From: Sneathiella sp.
Lineage (GTDB): Bacteria; Pseudomonadota; Alphaproteobacteria; Sneathiellales; Sneathiellaceae
DNA length: 42,120 nucleotides
Assembly: GCF_029233945.1 (NCBI RefSeq)
Contig: NZ_JARGOQ010000008.1
Coordinates: 1-42,120, forward strand
Direction of reading: 5' to 3'
Both the position numbers and the translations under genes were made by a program. Numbering within the stretch: position 1 is the stretch's first letter; each line of letters starts with the position of its first letter. The notes beneath the pieces were generated by a model. The model saw only the letters and a program-made list of their open reading frames with translations, did no database searches and was not told where the DNA came from. Shown one piece after another: positions 23,446 to 32,066 of the stretch.

Positions 23446-24511
23446 ATCCTGCCCGCTCCGCCCGGAGTTCATGCAAGGTGAAGAGCGCGGCAGCGAGGAC
23501 CAGCATGCCGCCCGCCTGATGCGCCGCGCCGAGGGCGACCGGCACCACATGGAGCAGCGTGACAATGCCAAGGAATACCTGCGCAAGGACGAGGCTGACC
23601 GTCCAGGAAATGCCGAGACGGAGGCGACGAGAGAGCCCCCCGCTCCGGCTCACCAGATAGAGCCAGATGGCGGCGAGCGCGATGGCATAGCCGACCATCC
23701 GATGGACAAACTGCACCGTCCCCGGATTTTCAAGAAAGTTGTGATAGAGCGGCTGCAGATAGAGGAAATCCTCGGGCACGAACCGCCCGCCCATCAGCGG
23801 CCAGTCCGTATAGACAAAGCCCGCGTTGAGCCCGGCAACAAAGCCGCCGATGATAATCTGCAGCGCGATCAGGAACAGGAGTGCATATCCCGTCCGCCGC
23901 AGCATCGCGGTCGCCGGCATGGCCCTTTGCAGGGCGGGTCGGGTGAGATCGAAGATTGTCCAGAGCAGCACCGAGAAAATCAGGCTGGCAAGCGCGAGAT
24001 GCGCCGTCAGGCGGTAATGGCTGACGTCCGGCTGATCGACCAGGCCGCTTTTGACCATAAACCAGCCCATGCCGCCCTGCGCCGCGCCGAGCAGGAAGAG
24101 AACTCCAAGCCGGGGCGCCATTTGCCTCGGAATTTTTCGGAACAACAGCAGCAGCACGAAGGGCACAAAGAACGCGAGGCCGATAATGCGGCCCAGCACC
24201 CGATGGGCAAACTCGAAGGCGTAAATCCCCTGAAATTCGGAAAGGGTCATGCCGTGATTGATTTTCTGATATTCGGGGAACGCCTTGTAGCGCTCAAACT
24301 CGGCCATCCAGGCCTCACCACTCAGCGGCGGTAGCCAGCCCGTCACCGGCTTCCAGTCGGTCATCGACAGGCCCGAATTGGTCAGCCGCGTGACCCCGCC
24401 CAGCACGATCATCGCAAACACCAGCAGCGCCACCAGCGCCAGCCAGCCAATCACCAGTTTGCGGCCATCGCGCGCGCCCACGGCCCCGTTATCCTGAATA
24501 TCCGTTATCAT
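23444..24511 (-). CDS. ctaA: Haem A synthase CtaA/Cox15
   Basis: 355 residues from the ATG at 24511; a TTG start 6 codons earlier is possible. It converts haem O to haem A for cytochrome oxidase. Eight hydrophobic helices are visible. The four haem-ligand histidines lie in FAHRVLG, YRLTAHLA, FVHRMVGY and AAHQAGG. VLGGVTRLTNSGLSMTDWKP near residue 40 is the Cox15-type signature of Alphaproteobacteria (type 2, one polypeptide of internal duplicated halves). It stands alone here, away from the cox operon. Confidence 0.93.
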   Translation of the reverse strand: MITDIQDNGAVGARDGRKLVIGWLALVALLVFAMIVLGGVTRLTNSGLSMTDWKPVTGWLPPLSGEAWMAEFERYKAFPEYQKINHGMTLSEFQGIYAFEFAHRVLGRIIGLAFFVPFVLLLLFRKIPRQMAPRLGVLFLLGAAQGGMGWFMVKSGLVDQPDVSHYRLTAHLALASLIFSVLLWTIFDLTRPALQRAMPATAMLRRTGYALLFLIALQIIIGGFVAGLNAGFVYTDWPLMGGRFVPEDFLYLQPLYHNFLENPGTVQFVHRMVGYAIALAAIWLYLVSRSGGLSRRLRLGISWTVSLVLAQVFLGIVTLLHVVPVALGAAHQAGGMLVLAAALFTLHELRAERAG

Positions 24512-24562
24512 GGCCGCAACATAGCCCAATTCCGACCAAAAGCAATATAGTGCAAGGGGTGT

Positions 24563-24602
24563 TGCGGCACTCCGCCGCAGGGGGCAGGCCGGTCGCCTGC
24601 GG
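24563..24602. repeat. Two adjacent hairpins at the left edge of the AT-rich insert
   Basis: TGCGGC-actcc-GCCGCA (24563-24579) is followed by GCAGG-ccggtcg-CCTGC. Both are GC-rich and lack a T-run. They lie between ctaA and the AT-rich segment that begins near 24605. They could be a boundary relic or a repetitive palindromic element; only one copy of each was noticed in the window. Confidence 0.3.
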
Positions 24603-24698
24603 GATTAATTGACTCGCGAAATTAGCAGCCTAAACTTCTCTTAATAAAGTTGTAAGAATTCTCAATTGGTGAAAATATAACTTTCAACTAGATAGAAC

Positions 24699-25217
24699 TT
24701 AGTCCACCCAACTTAAGAAATAGGATTTGGTTAGCTGGCTATACTTCTCGTCAAATTTCTCTTGGGCATCAAAAAACTCTGACGTTGCTTCGACGAATTT
24801 CTTCGCATCTCCAGGATTCAAAAATCGGTTTATTGCATCATTAAGTGATGTAATGGCATTAGAATATCTATCATACTCAGGCTTTAACCCCGGAACATCA
24901 TCGGCAACTTTCTGAGCATATGAAAACAAAGCTTTAAGTGTTTTTTGTAAATCTTCAACTTGTCTAGTTGTATATTCCGGTTTCTTGCCGACCGCAACAT
25001 CGGCAAAGGGCTGCAATTTCTGAAAAGCATCGATCGCCGTTTCTTTCGCCTTTTCATATCTTGCTGAAATTTCGGTCTTGTTATCAGATCTAAAAGAACT
25101 GAAATCGGCAACAAAAAATCCAATAATTGAACCTATAACGGCACCTGCGATAGTTAAAACTATTGCATACCTCTCCCATATAGGCCGTGATTTTTCAATG
25201 TTGCCGATCGACATCAT
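24699..25217 (-). CDS. Small membrane protein with helical tail (second gene of AT-rich pair), unknown
   Basis: 172 residues, not a recognised family. One membrane helix at about residues 17-37 (YAIVLTIAGAVIGSIIGFFV) follows a short charged N-terminus. The remaining ~130 residues are charged and predicted helical, rich in Lys/Glu/Asp/Phe, with coiled-coil-like spacing and no Cys. Four bases (ATGA) overlap the end of the upstream gene, so the two are coupled. The DNA is far more AT-rich than its flanks. It may anchor or partner the larger protein in the membrane. Function unknown. Confidence 0.7.
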   Translation of the reverse strand: MMSIGNIEKSRPIWERYAIVLTIAGAVIGSIIGFFVADFSSFRSDNKTEISARYEKAKETAIDAFQKLQPFADVAVGKKPEYTTRQVEDLQKTLKALFSYAQKVADDVPGLKPEYDRYSNAITSLNDAINRFLNPGDAKKFVEATSEFFDAQEKFDEKYSQLTKSYFLSWVD

Positions 25218-26341
25218 TTAACCTTAGTAACGGTGACATTTGTTTCAAGTCCGGTTTCTTCAGCAGCGCTTTTAAAAATCTCGCATGCTTCTTGCCACCT
25301 ATCTAACCCAAGAAGGTTTAATTGTTCTATAACAGAAGTATGAACCTCAGCAACGCATTCATTATCAGCTGGACCCGAACTATTAATAACTGCAAGGTTG
25401 CCATTTTCTGCTAAAGACACCGCATCAGGCCCAACACTCATTGCTAAGCCCAGCAAAGCTACGGTTGTGAGAGGTATTATATAGGAAGAAGATAAGCTTA
25501 TCCAACCCGGAGAGTTAATATTAGACTTAAAATTTGGCGAAAAATCTCCCAAATCTGCGAATGCCGCCTCTTTAATAGAAGCAACGTTACCTGTTTTGCT
25601 AATACTGATATTTCCCGTATTTAACGCAACAAAGTTAAGGAATGCGATTATCCTTAAATCATCTGTCGTATCATAGCTTTCGGAAGTCACTCTTAATTTT
25701 GCGTGATTATTTCCGCCAACAGTGTAATTCCCATAAGCTAGTCTATAGAAAAATTCAGCTTCTGATTTTCCAAGAAGAACCAACATATTCGGCTTGGCAA
25801 TTATATCTTGAACATGACTGGGAAGCGCTCGTTTTTCAATTTCGCTAAGCACTTTAATTTTTCTTGTCGGTATACTGTATTTTTCAAAATACTTCTCAAA
25901 TTTTTCATTTTGAAAGTCTTCTGGATCTCCAATTGGTTCCGCTATTAAAGTTTGTTTAGCAAAAGCACCTGGAGGAATAACAAGCAAATCTGTTTGCTGC
26001 ATTTCTTCAAAGTAACCTTTCAAAACAGCGAGCAGTTGGCCTTTACTCCTAGCATTTCCAAAGCTTTTATAGCTGTTAATTGAGTCGCTTGGTCGATCTT
26101 TATTTTTACGACCCTCATTTAGCCACTTTCTTATTGCGATAGATTTTTTTAATCGTAAATCCAGATTTGGCTGATTAGAGATTACCCTTCCTGGTATTAG
26201 GTCCACTCCCGGCATTTCGGGGCCAACAACAAAATTCGCTAAAAATTCATCATATAGCCTGTATCCTTTGCCGGGCCTTGCTAGATAAACTTTATGGTCA
26301 TTTTCCAATATTCGCGTATTTAAATCGACCTTACAAACCAT
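25214..26341 (-). CDS. Unknown protein with N-terminal PUA/Mrr-N-like module and membrane helix
   Basis: 375 residues. Residues 17-195 resemble the N-terminal module found before Mrr-type endonuclease domains in restriction-like proteins: VYLARPGKGYRLYDEFLANFVVG (17-40), SKGQLLAVLKGYFEEMQQTDLLVIPP (99-124) and RKIKVLSEIEKRALPSHV (160-177). Those proteins continue into a nuclease domain. Here I see none; instead a hydrophobic helix lies at about 285-303 and a Ser/Asn-rich tail with two Cys follows. It shares a 4-bp ATGA overlap with the downstream membrane gene. Low GC and position beside tRNA-Pro suggest acquisition. A defence or sensing function is my inference; homology is from memory of pattern. 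Confidence 0.65.
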   Translation of the reverse strand: MVCKVDLNTRILENDHKVYLARPGKGYRLYDEFLANFVVGPEMPGVDLIPGRVISNQPNLDLRLKKSIAIRKWLNEGRKNKDRPSDSINSYKSFGNARSKGQLLAVLKGYFEEMQQTDLLVIPPGAFAKQTLIAEPIGDPEDFQNEKFEKYFEKYSIPTRKIKVLSEIEKRALPSHVQDIIAKPNMLVLLGKSEAEFFYRLAYGNYTVGGNNHAKLRVTSESYDTTDDLRIIAFLNFVALNTGNISISKTGNVASIKEAAFADLGDFSPNFKSNINSPGWISLSSSYIIPLTTVALLGLAMSVGPDAVSLAENGNLAVINSSGPADNECVAEVHTSVIEQLNLLGLDRWQEACEIFKSAAEETGLETNVTVTKVK

Positions 26342-26460
26342 CTTTCACCCTCAAATTTATCCGCCCTCAAAGCAACTGCTATCGTACATTAGAAAAAAAG
26401 AAACTCAAAACAAACGAGAATAAAAATTTAGATAAATCACCTATGCTATGCACTTAACAC

Positions 26461-26498
26461 TAAAAAAGCCCCGAAACCGTGTGGTTTCGAGGCTTCTC
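26461..26498 (-). terminator. Rho-independent terminator after tRNA-Pro
   Basis: On the minus strand AAGCC-T-CGAAACC pairs with GGTTTCG-G-GGCTT around a 4-nt ACAC loop (one G-T pair) and runs into six T. It begins 3 bp after the tRNA 3' CCA. Confidence 0.85.
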
Positions 26499-26500
26499 AT

Positions 26501-26577
26501 TGGTCGGGCAGAGAGGATTCGAACCTCCGACCCCTTCGCCCCCAGCGAAGTGCGCTACCAGGCTGCGCTACTGCCCG
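26501..26577 (-). tRNA. tRNA-Pro (anticodon GGG)
   Basis: 77 nt including encoded CCA. The acceptor CGGGCAG pairs with CTGCCCG. The D arm (GCGC...GCGC), the anticodon stem CTTCG/CGAAG with loop CTGGGGG, and the T arm GGAGG-TTCGAAT-CCTCT are all intact. Anticodon GGG reads CCC/CCU proline codons. It lies downstream of the MerR-type gene on the same strand. The AT-rich two-gene insert lies beyond its 3' end, the usual side for tRNA-targeted integration. Confidence 0.95.
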
Positions 26578-26711
26578 CCAGATCCTGGCGACCGGGCCGT
26601 ATTTCGAGCCCAAGGCTGGCGCACTATACTGACGCCCGCGCGCGATGGCAACGCCCGTTATGGCACCAAACCCACTTTTTTCAGGCCCGCAAAATTCCTC
26701 AAAGAGAATGC

Positions 26712-27158
26712 CTAGGTGAGCATCTCTTTCAGCTCTTTCAGATCGCTCAACACCCCGCGCAGCTGCGCCTTCGCATCGCCCGAGAGAGGCGCGCTCCCGC
26801 CGCCATCGCTTCCCGCCTGGGCAAGCGCCGGGTTCCCCTCGGCGCGCGCGGCGGAGACCATGGCGTCCACATTATCGATGCGACCGCCCTGCTCCTTGAG
26901 AAGTTTCTGCGCGCCGCGAATCGTAAAGCCATGCTTGTAGAGAAGATCGCGGATGCCCCGGATCAGCTCCACATCGGAGGGCCGGTAATAGCGCCGCCCG
27001 CCGCCGCGTTTCAGCGGCTTGACAACCTTGAACTTCGTCTCCCAGAAGCGCAGGACATGCTGCGGTACTTCCAGCTCCGCCGAGACTTCGCTGATGGTAC
27101 GGAAAGCGTCGGGCGATTTTTGCAGTTTCTGTGCTTCTCTCGCCACCTTATGCGCCAC
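26712..27158 (-). CDS. MerR-family transcriptional regulator
   Basis: 148 residues from a GTG at 27158, with Shine-Dalgarno AAGGG inside the end of ihfA. The MerR winged helix-turn-helix covers about residues 20-90: [25 protein letters not shown], then [25 protein letters not shown]. The C-terminal part has no Cys-rich metal site and ends in a short helix, [15 protein letters not shown], probably for dimerisation. It overlaps ihfA by 11 bp, an arrangement conserved in Alphaproteobacteria. Target genes are not known from sequence. Confidence 0.9.
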   Translation of the reverse strand: MAHKVAREAQKLQKSPDAFRTISEVSAELEVPQHVLRFWETKFKVVKPLKRGGGRRYYRPSDVELIRGIRDLLYKHGFTIRGAQKLLKEQGGRIDNVDAMVSAARAEGNPALAQAGSDGGGSAPLSGDAKAQLRGVLSDLKELKEMLT

Positions 27159-27453
27159 CGTTGCCCTTATTGATCTTGTCCTTCAGCACGTGGGACGCGC
27201 GAAAGACGAGCACCCGGCGCGGGTTGATCGGCACTTCCTCCCCCGTTTTCGGGTTGCGGCCGATCCGTCCGGTTTTCTGCCGCACCTGCAGGCTGCCGAA
27301 GGAAGAAATCTTTACAGTCTCGCCGGCGACAAGCCGGTCTGAAATTTCCGACAGAATAGCCTCGACATGATCCGCGGATTCATTGCGCGACAGGCCGACC
27401 TGCTGATAAACAGCTTCTGCTAAATTTGCTCTGGTTAAAGTATTTTTCGTCAT
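27148..27453 (-). CDS. ihfA: Integration host factor alpha subunit
   Basis: 101 residues of the HU/IHF family. The DNA-bending arm region [17 protein letters not shown] is characteristic of IHF-alpha (RNPKTGE and the P at the arm tip). The start [26 protein letters not shown] matches alphaproteobacterial IhfA. With IHF-beta it bends DNA at promoters and recombination sites. It lies downstream of fabH and overlaps the MerR gene by 11 bp, the usual order plsX-fabH-ihfA-merR. The 185-bp gap to fabH suggests its own promoter. Confidence 0.95.
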   Translation of the reverse strand: MTKNTLTRANLAEAVYQQVGLSRNESADHVEAILSEISDRLVAGETVKISSFGSLQVRQKTGRIGRNPKTGEEVPINPRRVLVFRASHVLKDKINKGNGGA

Positions 27454-27638
27454 GATATCACCCCATTAGACTATACAGGATTATCAATGCGGCGGGTCTC
27501 GTCAATCATAAAGGTGTAATTTTCGGCTGTTATCCGCCGAAAAGCCCTATTTTTGGCAAAAAGACGCGATAACTGATTGAAATTGATCGCGGTTTTGACG
27601 GTCTGAGGAAGTTGCCGGAAAAGAGATTCGCGCGCAGC

Positions 27639-28610
27639 TTACCAGCGCACCAGCGCCGAACCCCAGGTAAAGCCGCCGCCCATGGCCTCCAGCAAGAGCA
27701 GGTCGCCCCGCTTGATGCGCCCGTCGCGCACCGCCTCGTCCAGGGCGAGCGGAACAGATGCGGCGGAAGTATTGCCGTGTTTATCGACAGTTAGGACAAC
27801 TTTCTCAGGATCGAGTTTAAGTTTACGCCCCGTCCCGTCGATAATCCGCTTGTTCGCCTGATGCGGCACCAGCCAGTCAATATCGTCCGTCGTCAGGCCG
27901 GTCGCCGCCATCGCCTCATGAACGACGCTGGCAAGATTGTTGACCGCATGGCGGAACACCTCCCGCCCCTCCATCCGGAGATAGCCGGTCGTCTGGGTCG
28001 AGGACGGGCCGCCATCGACATAGAGAAGATCGTGTTTTTCGCCGTCCGAATGCAGATGGCTGGTAAGAATACCGCGATCGTCGGATGTGCCCGCGCCCTC
28101 TTCCGCCTCCAGGATAACGGCGCCCGCGCCGTCGGCAAAAAGCACGCAGGTCGTGCGGTCTTCCCAGTCGAGAATGCGCGAGAAAGTCTCCGCGCCGATG
28201 ACCAGCGCGCGGGACACCTGGCCCGATTTCACAAAATTATCCGCCGTCGCCAACGCGTAGAGGAAACCTGTACAGACAGCCTGGATATCAAAGGCAAAGC
28301 CCCCGGTCATACCGAGGTTCTTCTGCACCACCGTCGCGGTCGCGGGGAAGGTTTCGTCCGGCGTCGCGGTGGCAAGCACGATCAGGTCAATGTCGTCGGG
28401 TTTGAGCCCCGCCATCTCCAGCGCCGCCTTCGCCGCATGGGTCGCGAGATCGGAGGTTAGCTCCCCCTCCGCCGCGATATGCCGTTGCCTGATGCCGGAC
28501 CGGGCGACAATCCATTCATCCGTCGTGTCCACCATCTGGGAAAGTTCGTCATTCGTAAGAATACGTTTGGGAAGGTAGGACCCGGTGGCGGTAATAACTG
28601 AGCGACGCAT
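27639..28610 (-). CDS. fabH: Beta-ketoacyl-ACP synthase III
   Basis: 323 residues. It starts fatty-acid synthesis by condensing acetyl-CoA with malonyl-ACP. The catalytic Cys113 is in QAVCTGF. The His and Asn of the active site are in VPHQANKRI and HGNTSAAS. The N-terminal [13 protein letters not shown] and [14 protein letters not shown] segments are typical of FabH. It begins 12 bp after plsX on the same strand, so both lipid genes are co-transcribed with the upstream rpmF/yceD group. Confidence 0.97.
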   Translation of the reverse strand: MRRSVITATGSYLPKRILTNDELSQMVDTTDEWIVARSGIRQRHIAAEGELTSDLATHAAKAALEMAGLKPDDIDLIVLATATPDETFPATATVVQKNLGMTGGFAFDIQAVCTGFLYALATADNFVKSGQVSRALVIGAETFSRILDWEDRTTCVLFADGAGAVILEAEEGAGTSDDRGILTSHLHSDGEKHDLLYVDGGPSSTQTTGYLRMEGREVFRHAVNNLASVVHEAMAATGLTTDDIDWLVPHQANKRIIDGTGRKLKLDPEKVVLTVDKHGNTSAASVPLALDEAVRDGRIKRGDLLLLEAMGGGFTWGSALVRW

Positions 28611-28622
28611 GTACTTCCTGTT

Positions 28623-29768
28623 CTATCCGGCATCTTCAACGGTGCCGGAGGCTTGATCTGTGTTCTTGATGGGCCGGGATGCCGAAGTGGCGGATTGCTG
28701 TTCTTCCTCATCCTCGTCAGGCGTGGCTGTATTATTACTCATTTTTGCAGCCATATCAAAGGTCTCGAAATTATTGCGCATTTTATCGATCATGTCATCG
28801 GAAACCATCTCAACGGCCACCCCGATGGCATTGGCGAAGCCCATCGCGTCGGTGCCGCCATGGCTTTTCACGCAAAGACCGTTGAGGCCGAGAAGAACGC
28901 CGCCGTTATACATGCGCGGATCCAGCCGCTCTTTCAGGACATTCAGGCCGCCGCGCGAGAATATATAGCCGATGCGGGCGAGAAGGGAGCTTCGAAAGCC
29001 CGCGCGGAGGAAATCGGTAAACAGCCGCACCACCCCTTCGGCAGTCTTCAGCGCCACATTGCCGGTAAATCCGTCGGTGACAATCACATCGACGACACCG
29101 CGGGTAATATCGTCGCCTTCGACAAAACCCTGATATTCAAAGGGCGGATGCTCGATGGATTTAAGGCGCTCCCCCGCTTCCTTGATGGTATCGTTACCTT
29201 TAAGTTCCTCGATCCCGACATTGAGAAGGGCAACGCGCGGCGGCACACGGCCCAGCACGGCGCGAGCAAACTCGGCCCCCATAAAGGCGAATTGCACGAG
29301 GTTATCGGCGTCGCATTCGACATTGGCGCCGAGGTCGAGCATGACCGTCTCCCCCCGAGGAGAGGGCAGCACGGACGCAATCGCCGGCCGGTCGATCCCC
29401 GCCATCATCCGGAGCGAGACTTTCGCCATCGCCATCAGCGCGCCGGTATTGCCCGCCGAGACAATCGCCCCGGCCTCGCCCGAACGCACGGAATCGATCG
29501 CAAGACGCATGCTGCTCTTGCGGCCCTTGCGCAGCGCCTGACTTGGTTTGTCTTCGGATTTGACAGCCTCATCCGTGTGGCGCAGCTCGCAAGCGGCGCG
29601 CACCCCGGGATAGGCCTTCAGGAGCGGTTCCAGCCGCGCCTCATCGCCGAACAGAAGGAAACGGGCCTTGGGAAACTGCACACGGACAATGTCGATGCCC
29701 TTAATCACGATGTCGGGAGCATCATCCCCCCCCATCGCATCAAGAGCAATGACAATATTCTCAGGCAT
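28623..29768 (-). CDS. plsX: Phosphate acyltransferase PlsX
   Basis: 381 residues. PlsX converts acyl-ACP to acyl-phosphate at the membrane surface for phospholipid synthesis. The N-terminal IVIALDAMGGDDAPDIVIKG and later GAIVSAGNTGALMA and NVGIEELKGN stretches are family signatures. The C-terminal ~35 residues are a Ser/Glu-rich tail beyond the conserved core. It lies 41 bp after rpmF and 12 bp before fabH, the standard rpmF-plsX-fabH order. Confidence 0.96.
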   Translation of the reverse strand: MPENIVIALDAMGGDDAPDIVIKGIDIVRVQFPKARFLLFGDEARLEPLLKAYPGVRAACELRHTDEAVKSEDKPSQALRKGRKSSMRLAIDSVRSGEAGAIVSAGNTGALMAMAKVSLRMMAGIDRPAIASVLPSPRGETVMLDLGANVECDADNLVQFAFMGAEFARAVLGRVPPRVALLNVGIEELKGNDTIKEAGERLKSIEHPPFEYQGFVEGDDITRGVVDVIVTDGFTGNVALKTAEGVVRLFTDFLRAGFRSSLLARIGYIFSRGGLNVLKERLDPRMYNGGVLLGLNGLCVKSHGGTDAMGFANAIGVAVEMVSDDMIDKMRNNFETFDMAAKMSNNTATPDEDEEEQQSATSASRPIKNTDQASGTVEDAG

Positions 29769-29809
29769 ATTTCTGTCCGGTCCCGGCCATCCTAATCAGC
29801 AAACGCCGA

Positions 29810-29995
29810 TTAGAGGATGTCGCTCGTTTCCAGAATTTCGCGGTCGCCATAATGGCCACAAGAACCGCAAATATGGTGGGCGCGCTTCATTTCGCCGCAA
29901 TTCGGGCATTCCTGTGTCTGCGTGCCGACAAGCGCATCATGCGACCGGCGCATGTTACGTTTGGATTTGGTGGTCTTTCTCTTTGGTACTGCCAT
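29810..29995 (-). CDS. rpmF: 50S ribosomal protein L32
   Basis: 61 residues, beginning [20 protein letters not shown], the typical L32 start. It keeps the zinc-binding cysteines CPNCG and CGSCG, so it is the C+ form that can bind zinc. It is located between yceD/DUF177 (84 bp upstream) and plsX, as in many bacteria. Confidence 0.96.
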   Translation of the reverse strand: MAVPKRKTTKSKRNMRRSHDALVGTQTQECPNCGEMKRAHHICGSCGHYGDREILETSDIL

Positions 29996-30079
29996 TTTTC
30001 CAGTCTCTCACTTCAGATGCCCTTACGTCAGGGCGACAATATAAATTACATCGATATGAGATAGCGTTATGCCTTCATA

Positions 30080-30637
30080 TCACTTCTTGCTCATCAAGTC
30101 CTTCAAATTTGCAAAGGGTTGGTGTGTCCCCTGCTCCTTCTTCACCTGATCCATGTCTAAATCTTCTTCTTCCACCGGCTCCGGCAGGCCCGCCCGCCGC
30201 GGATAGGGCTCCAGCGCCAGCGCAACCTGTTCCGACACCATGGCCAGCAGATCAATCCGGCCCCCGACGATCAATTCCGGCGGGTCCGGCTCTTCCAGCC
30301 CGACAACCTTGTCCAGATCCTCAATCTCGAGATCTTCCGGATCGAAGGTGTAGAACACCGTAAATTCCTCGTCAATCGCCTGCTCCACCGGGTCCAGCGA
30401 CACGACACAGGCCTGAACCGCCGTCGCCCGAAGCCGCCCGGTCACCACCACCTGGCCATTTTTACCCTGGCGAACCAGCGATCCGCTTGCCTTAACACCG
30501 GAAAGCGCCAGAATATCCAGCGACGTTACAATCGCCTCGCACTCCGCCTCGGTCACCTGAATATCGAAGTTCATGGGCTCCCGCCCGAGACGCTCGACAT
30601 TGATCAACCGAGCGGTTTTACCCCCGGCACCCTTCAT
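30080..30637 (-). CDS. DUF177 / YceD family protein
   Basis: 185 residues from the ATG at 30637, with GGAAA as ribosome site. An in-frame ATG at 30670 adds 11 residues and is less likely. The YceD pattern is present: FDIQVTEAECEAIVTSLDILALSGV, then VVVTGRLRATAVQACVVSLDPVEQAIDEEFTVFY and a C-terminal acidic region ending FANLKDLMSKK. YceD homologues affect 23S rRNA metabolism in bacteria and plants. It precedes rpmF on the same strand, the universal yceD-rpmF pairing. Confidence 0.9.
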   Translation of the reverse strand: MKGAGGKTARLINVERLGREPMNFDIQVTEAECEAIVTSLDILALSGVKASGSLVRQGKNGQVVVTGRLRATAVQACVVSLDPVEQAIDEEFTVFYTFDPEDLEIEDLDKVVGLEEPDPPELIVGGRIDLLAMVSEQVALALEPYPRRAGLPEPVEEEDLDMDQVKKEQGTHQPFANLKDLMSKK

Positions 30638-30819
30638 GGCGACATTTCCTTCCAAAACCAGCCCATGCATAACCGACCGGCGTCATTCCGTCGGGCATGT
30701 GATTCGAAGGCGCGAAAATACTGGTTTCGATGCATATGGTCAACGGATTTTGTTATTTCCCGAAAATGGCGTGTTCCCGCCCGCGAAACAAGAAGAAAAT
30801 TCAATAAAATCAATGCCGG

Positions 30820-31365
30820 CTACCGGGGCAAAAACCCGCCGAAATCCGCGCGTCCCTGCATCAGCGCATCGACCCCCTGCCCTTTGAGTCGCATATCCGC
30901 GGCGCGCATATAGCCCGCGAGCGCCGCCACGGCCTCCGCCGGGACATCCTCAACCGTGCCGTAATGGTTCCGGAGGAGTGCCTCCTCCAGCGTTTCCGCC
31001 CCCTCCCCGTCGAGGGCAGAATCATACGCCGCGACACGGCCATAGAAGGCCTTGGCCATTTTCTTGATATGCTTGCCGACGCTGAGATCGCCGATACCGA
31101 TTTCGCGCAAAGATTGGTCCATATCCGCGAACATCTCGTCGAACAGCGCCTGGGAGAGCTTTTGCGCCTGCTTTCCCTCCCCCTTCAACTGACGCATGAT
31201 CAGGAAGGCATGAAGCGAAATCATCTCAAACCGGCCGTCAACCGTGTCAGGGACCGCCGCCACCTCGTAAAAGGCGGGGATGCGCGACTGGCGGACGATT
31301 TCCGCATAAAGATCCGCCGCCGGACCTTCCAGCGGATTGCGGCGAAAGAAATTTGCTAGCCCCAC
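30820..31365 (-). CDS. Ubiquinol-cytochrome c chaperone (CBP3/UQCC1 family)
   Basis: 181 residues. The family pattern FYEVAAVPDTVDGRFEMISLHAFLIMRQLK, then SQALFDEMFADMDQSLREIGIGDLSVGKHIKKMAKAFYGR, is typical of bacterial relatives of yeast Cbp3, which helps cytochrome b assemble into the bc1 complex. It precedes the yceD gene on the same strand by 182 bp and is divergent from bamE, a layout conserved in Alphaproteobacteria. The ORF has no signal peptide, in keeping with a cytoplasmic assembly factor. Confidence 0.9.
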   Translation of the reverse strand: MGLANFFRRNPLEGPAADLYAEIVRQSRIPAFYEVAAVPDTVDGRFEMISLHAFLIMRQLKGEGKQAQKLSQALFDEMFADMDQSLREIGIGDLSVGKHIKKMAKAFYGRVAAYDSALDGEGAETLEEALLRNHYGTVEDVPAEAVAALAGYMRAADMRLKGQGVDALMQGRADFGGFLPR

Positions 31366-31435
31366 GCGATTCCTCCCGCTAATCCGGCATATATTCGCTT
31401 TTTCATCACCATCGCCGCCGCGCCCTCAAGAAAAT

Positions 31436-31466
31436 TTGACATTTGCCGAGCGGCAAGCCATTTATT
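31436..31466 (+). promoter_or_regulatory. Possible bamE promoter
   Basis: A consensus -35, TTGACA, is at 31436-31441. The best -10-like hexamers (ATTTAT at 31460 or TTTATT at 31461) are 18-19 bp downstream, slightly long. It lies about 65 bp before the bamE ATG in the divergent gap. Confidence 0.35.
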
Positions 31467-31528
31467 ACCCTTGAGTTACGCATTTCACGGCGTTTAGTCA
31501 ACTGAAAGCCACGCCGGAGCAAGGAACC

Positions 31529-31978
31529 ATGAAACGATTGAAGACCGGGCTTTCCATTGCCGTTGTCGGCCTCGCGCTCACCGCCTGTGAGCCGATCAAG
31601 ACAAATCAGGGCTATCGCCTCGACCCTGAACAGCTCGCCCAGATCGAAGCGGGCGTGACCAACAAGGATTCGGTGCAGGCCATCATGGGCTCCCCCTCCA
31701 GCATCGCCACCTTCCAGACCGAAGGCGATGCCTGGTACTATATCAGCAGCAAGACGGAACATCTCGCCTTCTTCGCCAAGGAAGTGACCGAACGCGACAT
31801 TGTGATCGTCAAGTTCGACATCAATGACGTGGTCGCCGAGGTCAAGGACCTGAATAAGGAAGACGGGCAGGAGATTGAGGTTGTCGAGCGGGAAACCCCG
31901 ACCGGCGGACGCAAGCTTGGCCTGCTGGAACAGCTGTTTGGCAACCTTGGCCGGTTCAACAGCTCTGGCGAGCAATAA
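31529..31978 (+). CDS. bamE: Outer-membrane assembly lipoprotein BamE (SmpA/OmlA)
   Basis: 149 residues. The lipoprotein signal ends in lipobox ALTAC near residue 20. The SmpA/OmlA core follows: GYRLDPEQLAQIEAGVTNKDSVQAIMGSPS, then WYYISSKTEHLAFF. BamE is a small part of the beta-barrel assembly machine at the outer membrane. A Gly/Arg/Leu-rich C-terminus of about 25 residues is beyond the core. Ribosome site AAGGA precedes the ATG. It is divergent from the bc1 chaperone gene and followed by a strong terminator. Confidence 0.92.
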   Translation: MKRLKTGLSIAVVGLALTACEPIKTNQGYRLDPEQLAQIEAGVTNKDSVQAIMGSPSSIATFQTEGDAWYYISSKTEHLAFFAKEVTERDIVIVKFDINDVVAEVKDLNKEDGQEIEVVERETPTGGRKLGLLEQLFGNLGRFNSSGEQ

Positions 31979-32010
31979 CGCCGCCCGTCCCGCTTTTACC
32001 TTTACGCGCA

Positions 32011-32046
32011 TGAAAAAACCCCCGGCCGGAACCGGGGGTTTTCTTT
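32011..32046 (+). terminator. Strong terminator after bamE, facing hppA
   Basis: AAAACCCCCGG at 32015-32025 pairs perfectly with CCGGGGGTTTT at 32032-32042 around a 6-nt loop, and TTTTCTTTT follows. It sits between convergent bamE and hppA and can also stop hppA transcripts, since A-runs precede the stem. Confidence 0.88.
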
Positions 32047-32066
32047 TGGGCTTTGACTGCTCTGGC

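Noticed and set aside
24540-26600. Attachment-site duplication for an integrated element at tRNA-Pro
   Set aside because: I looked for a copy of the tRNA 3' end near the left edge of the AT-rich segment and saw none; no integrase is present.
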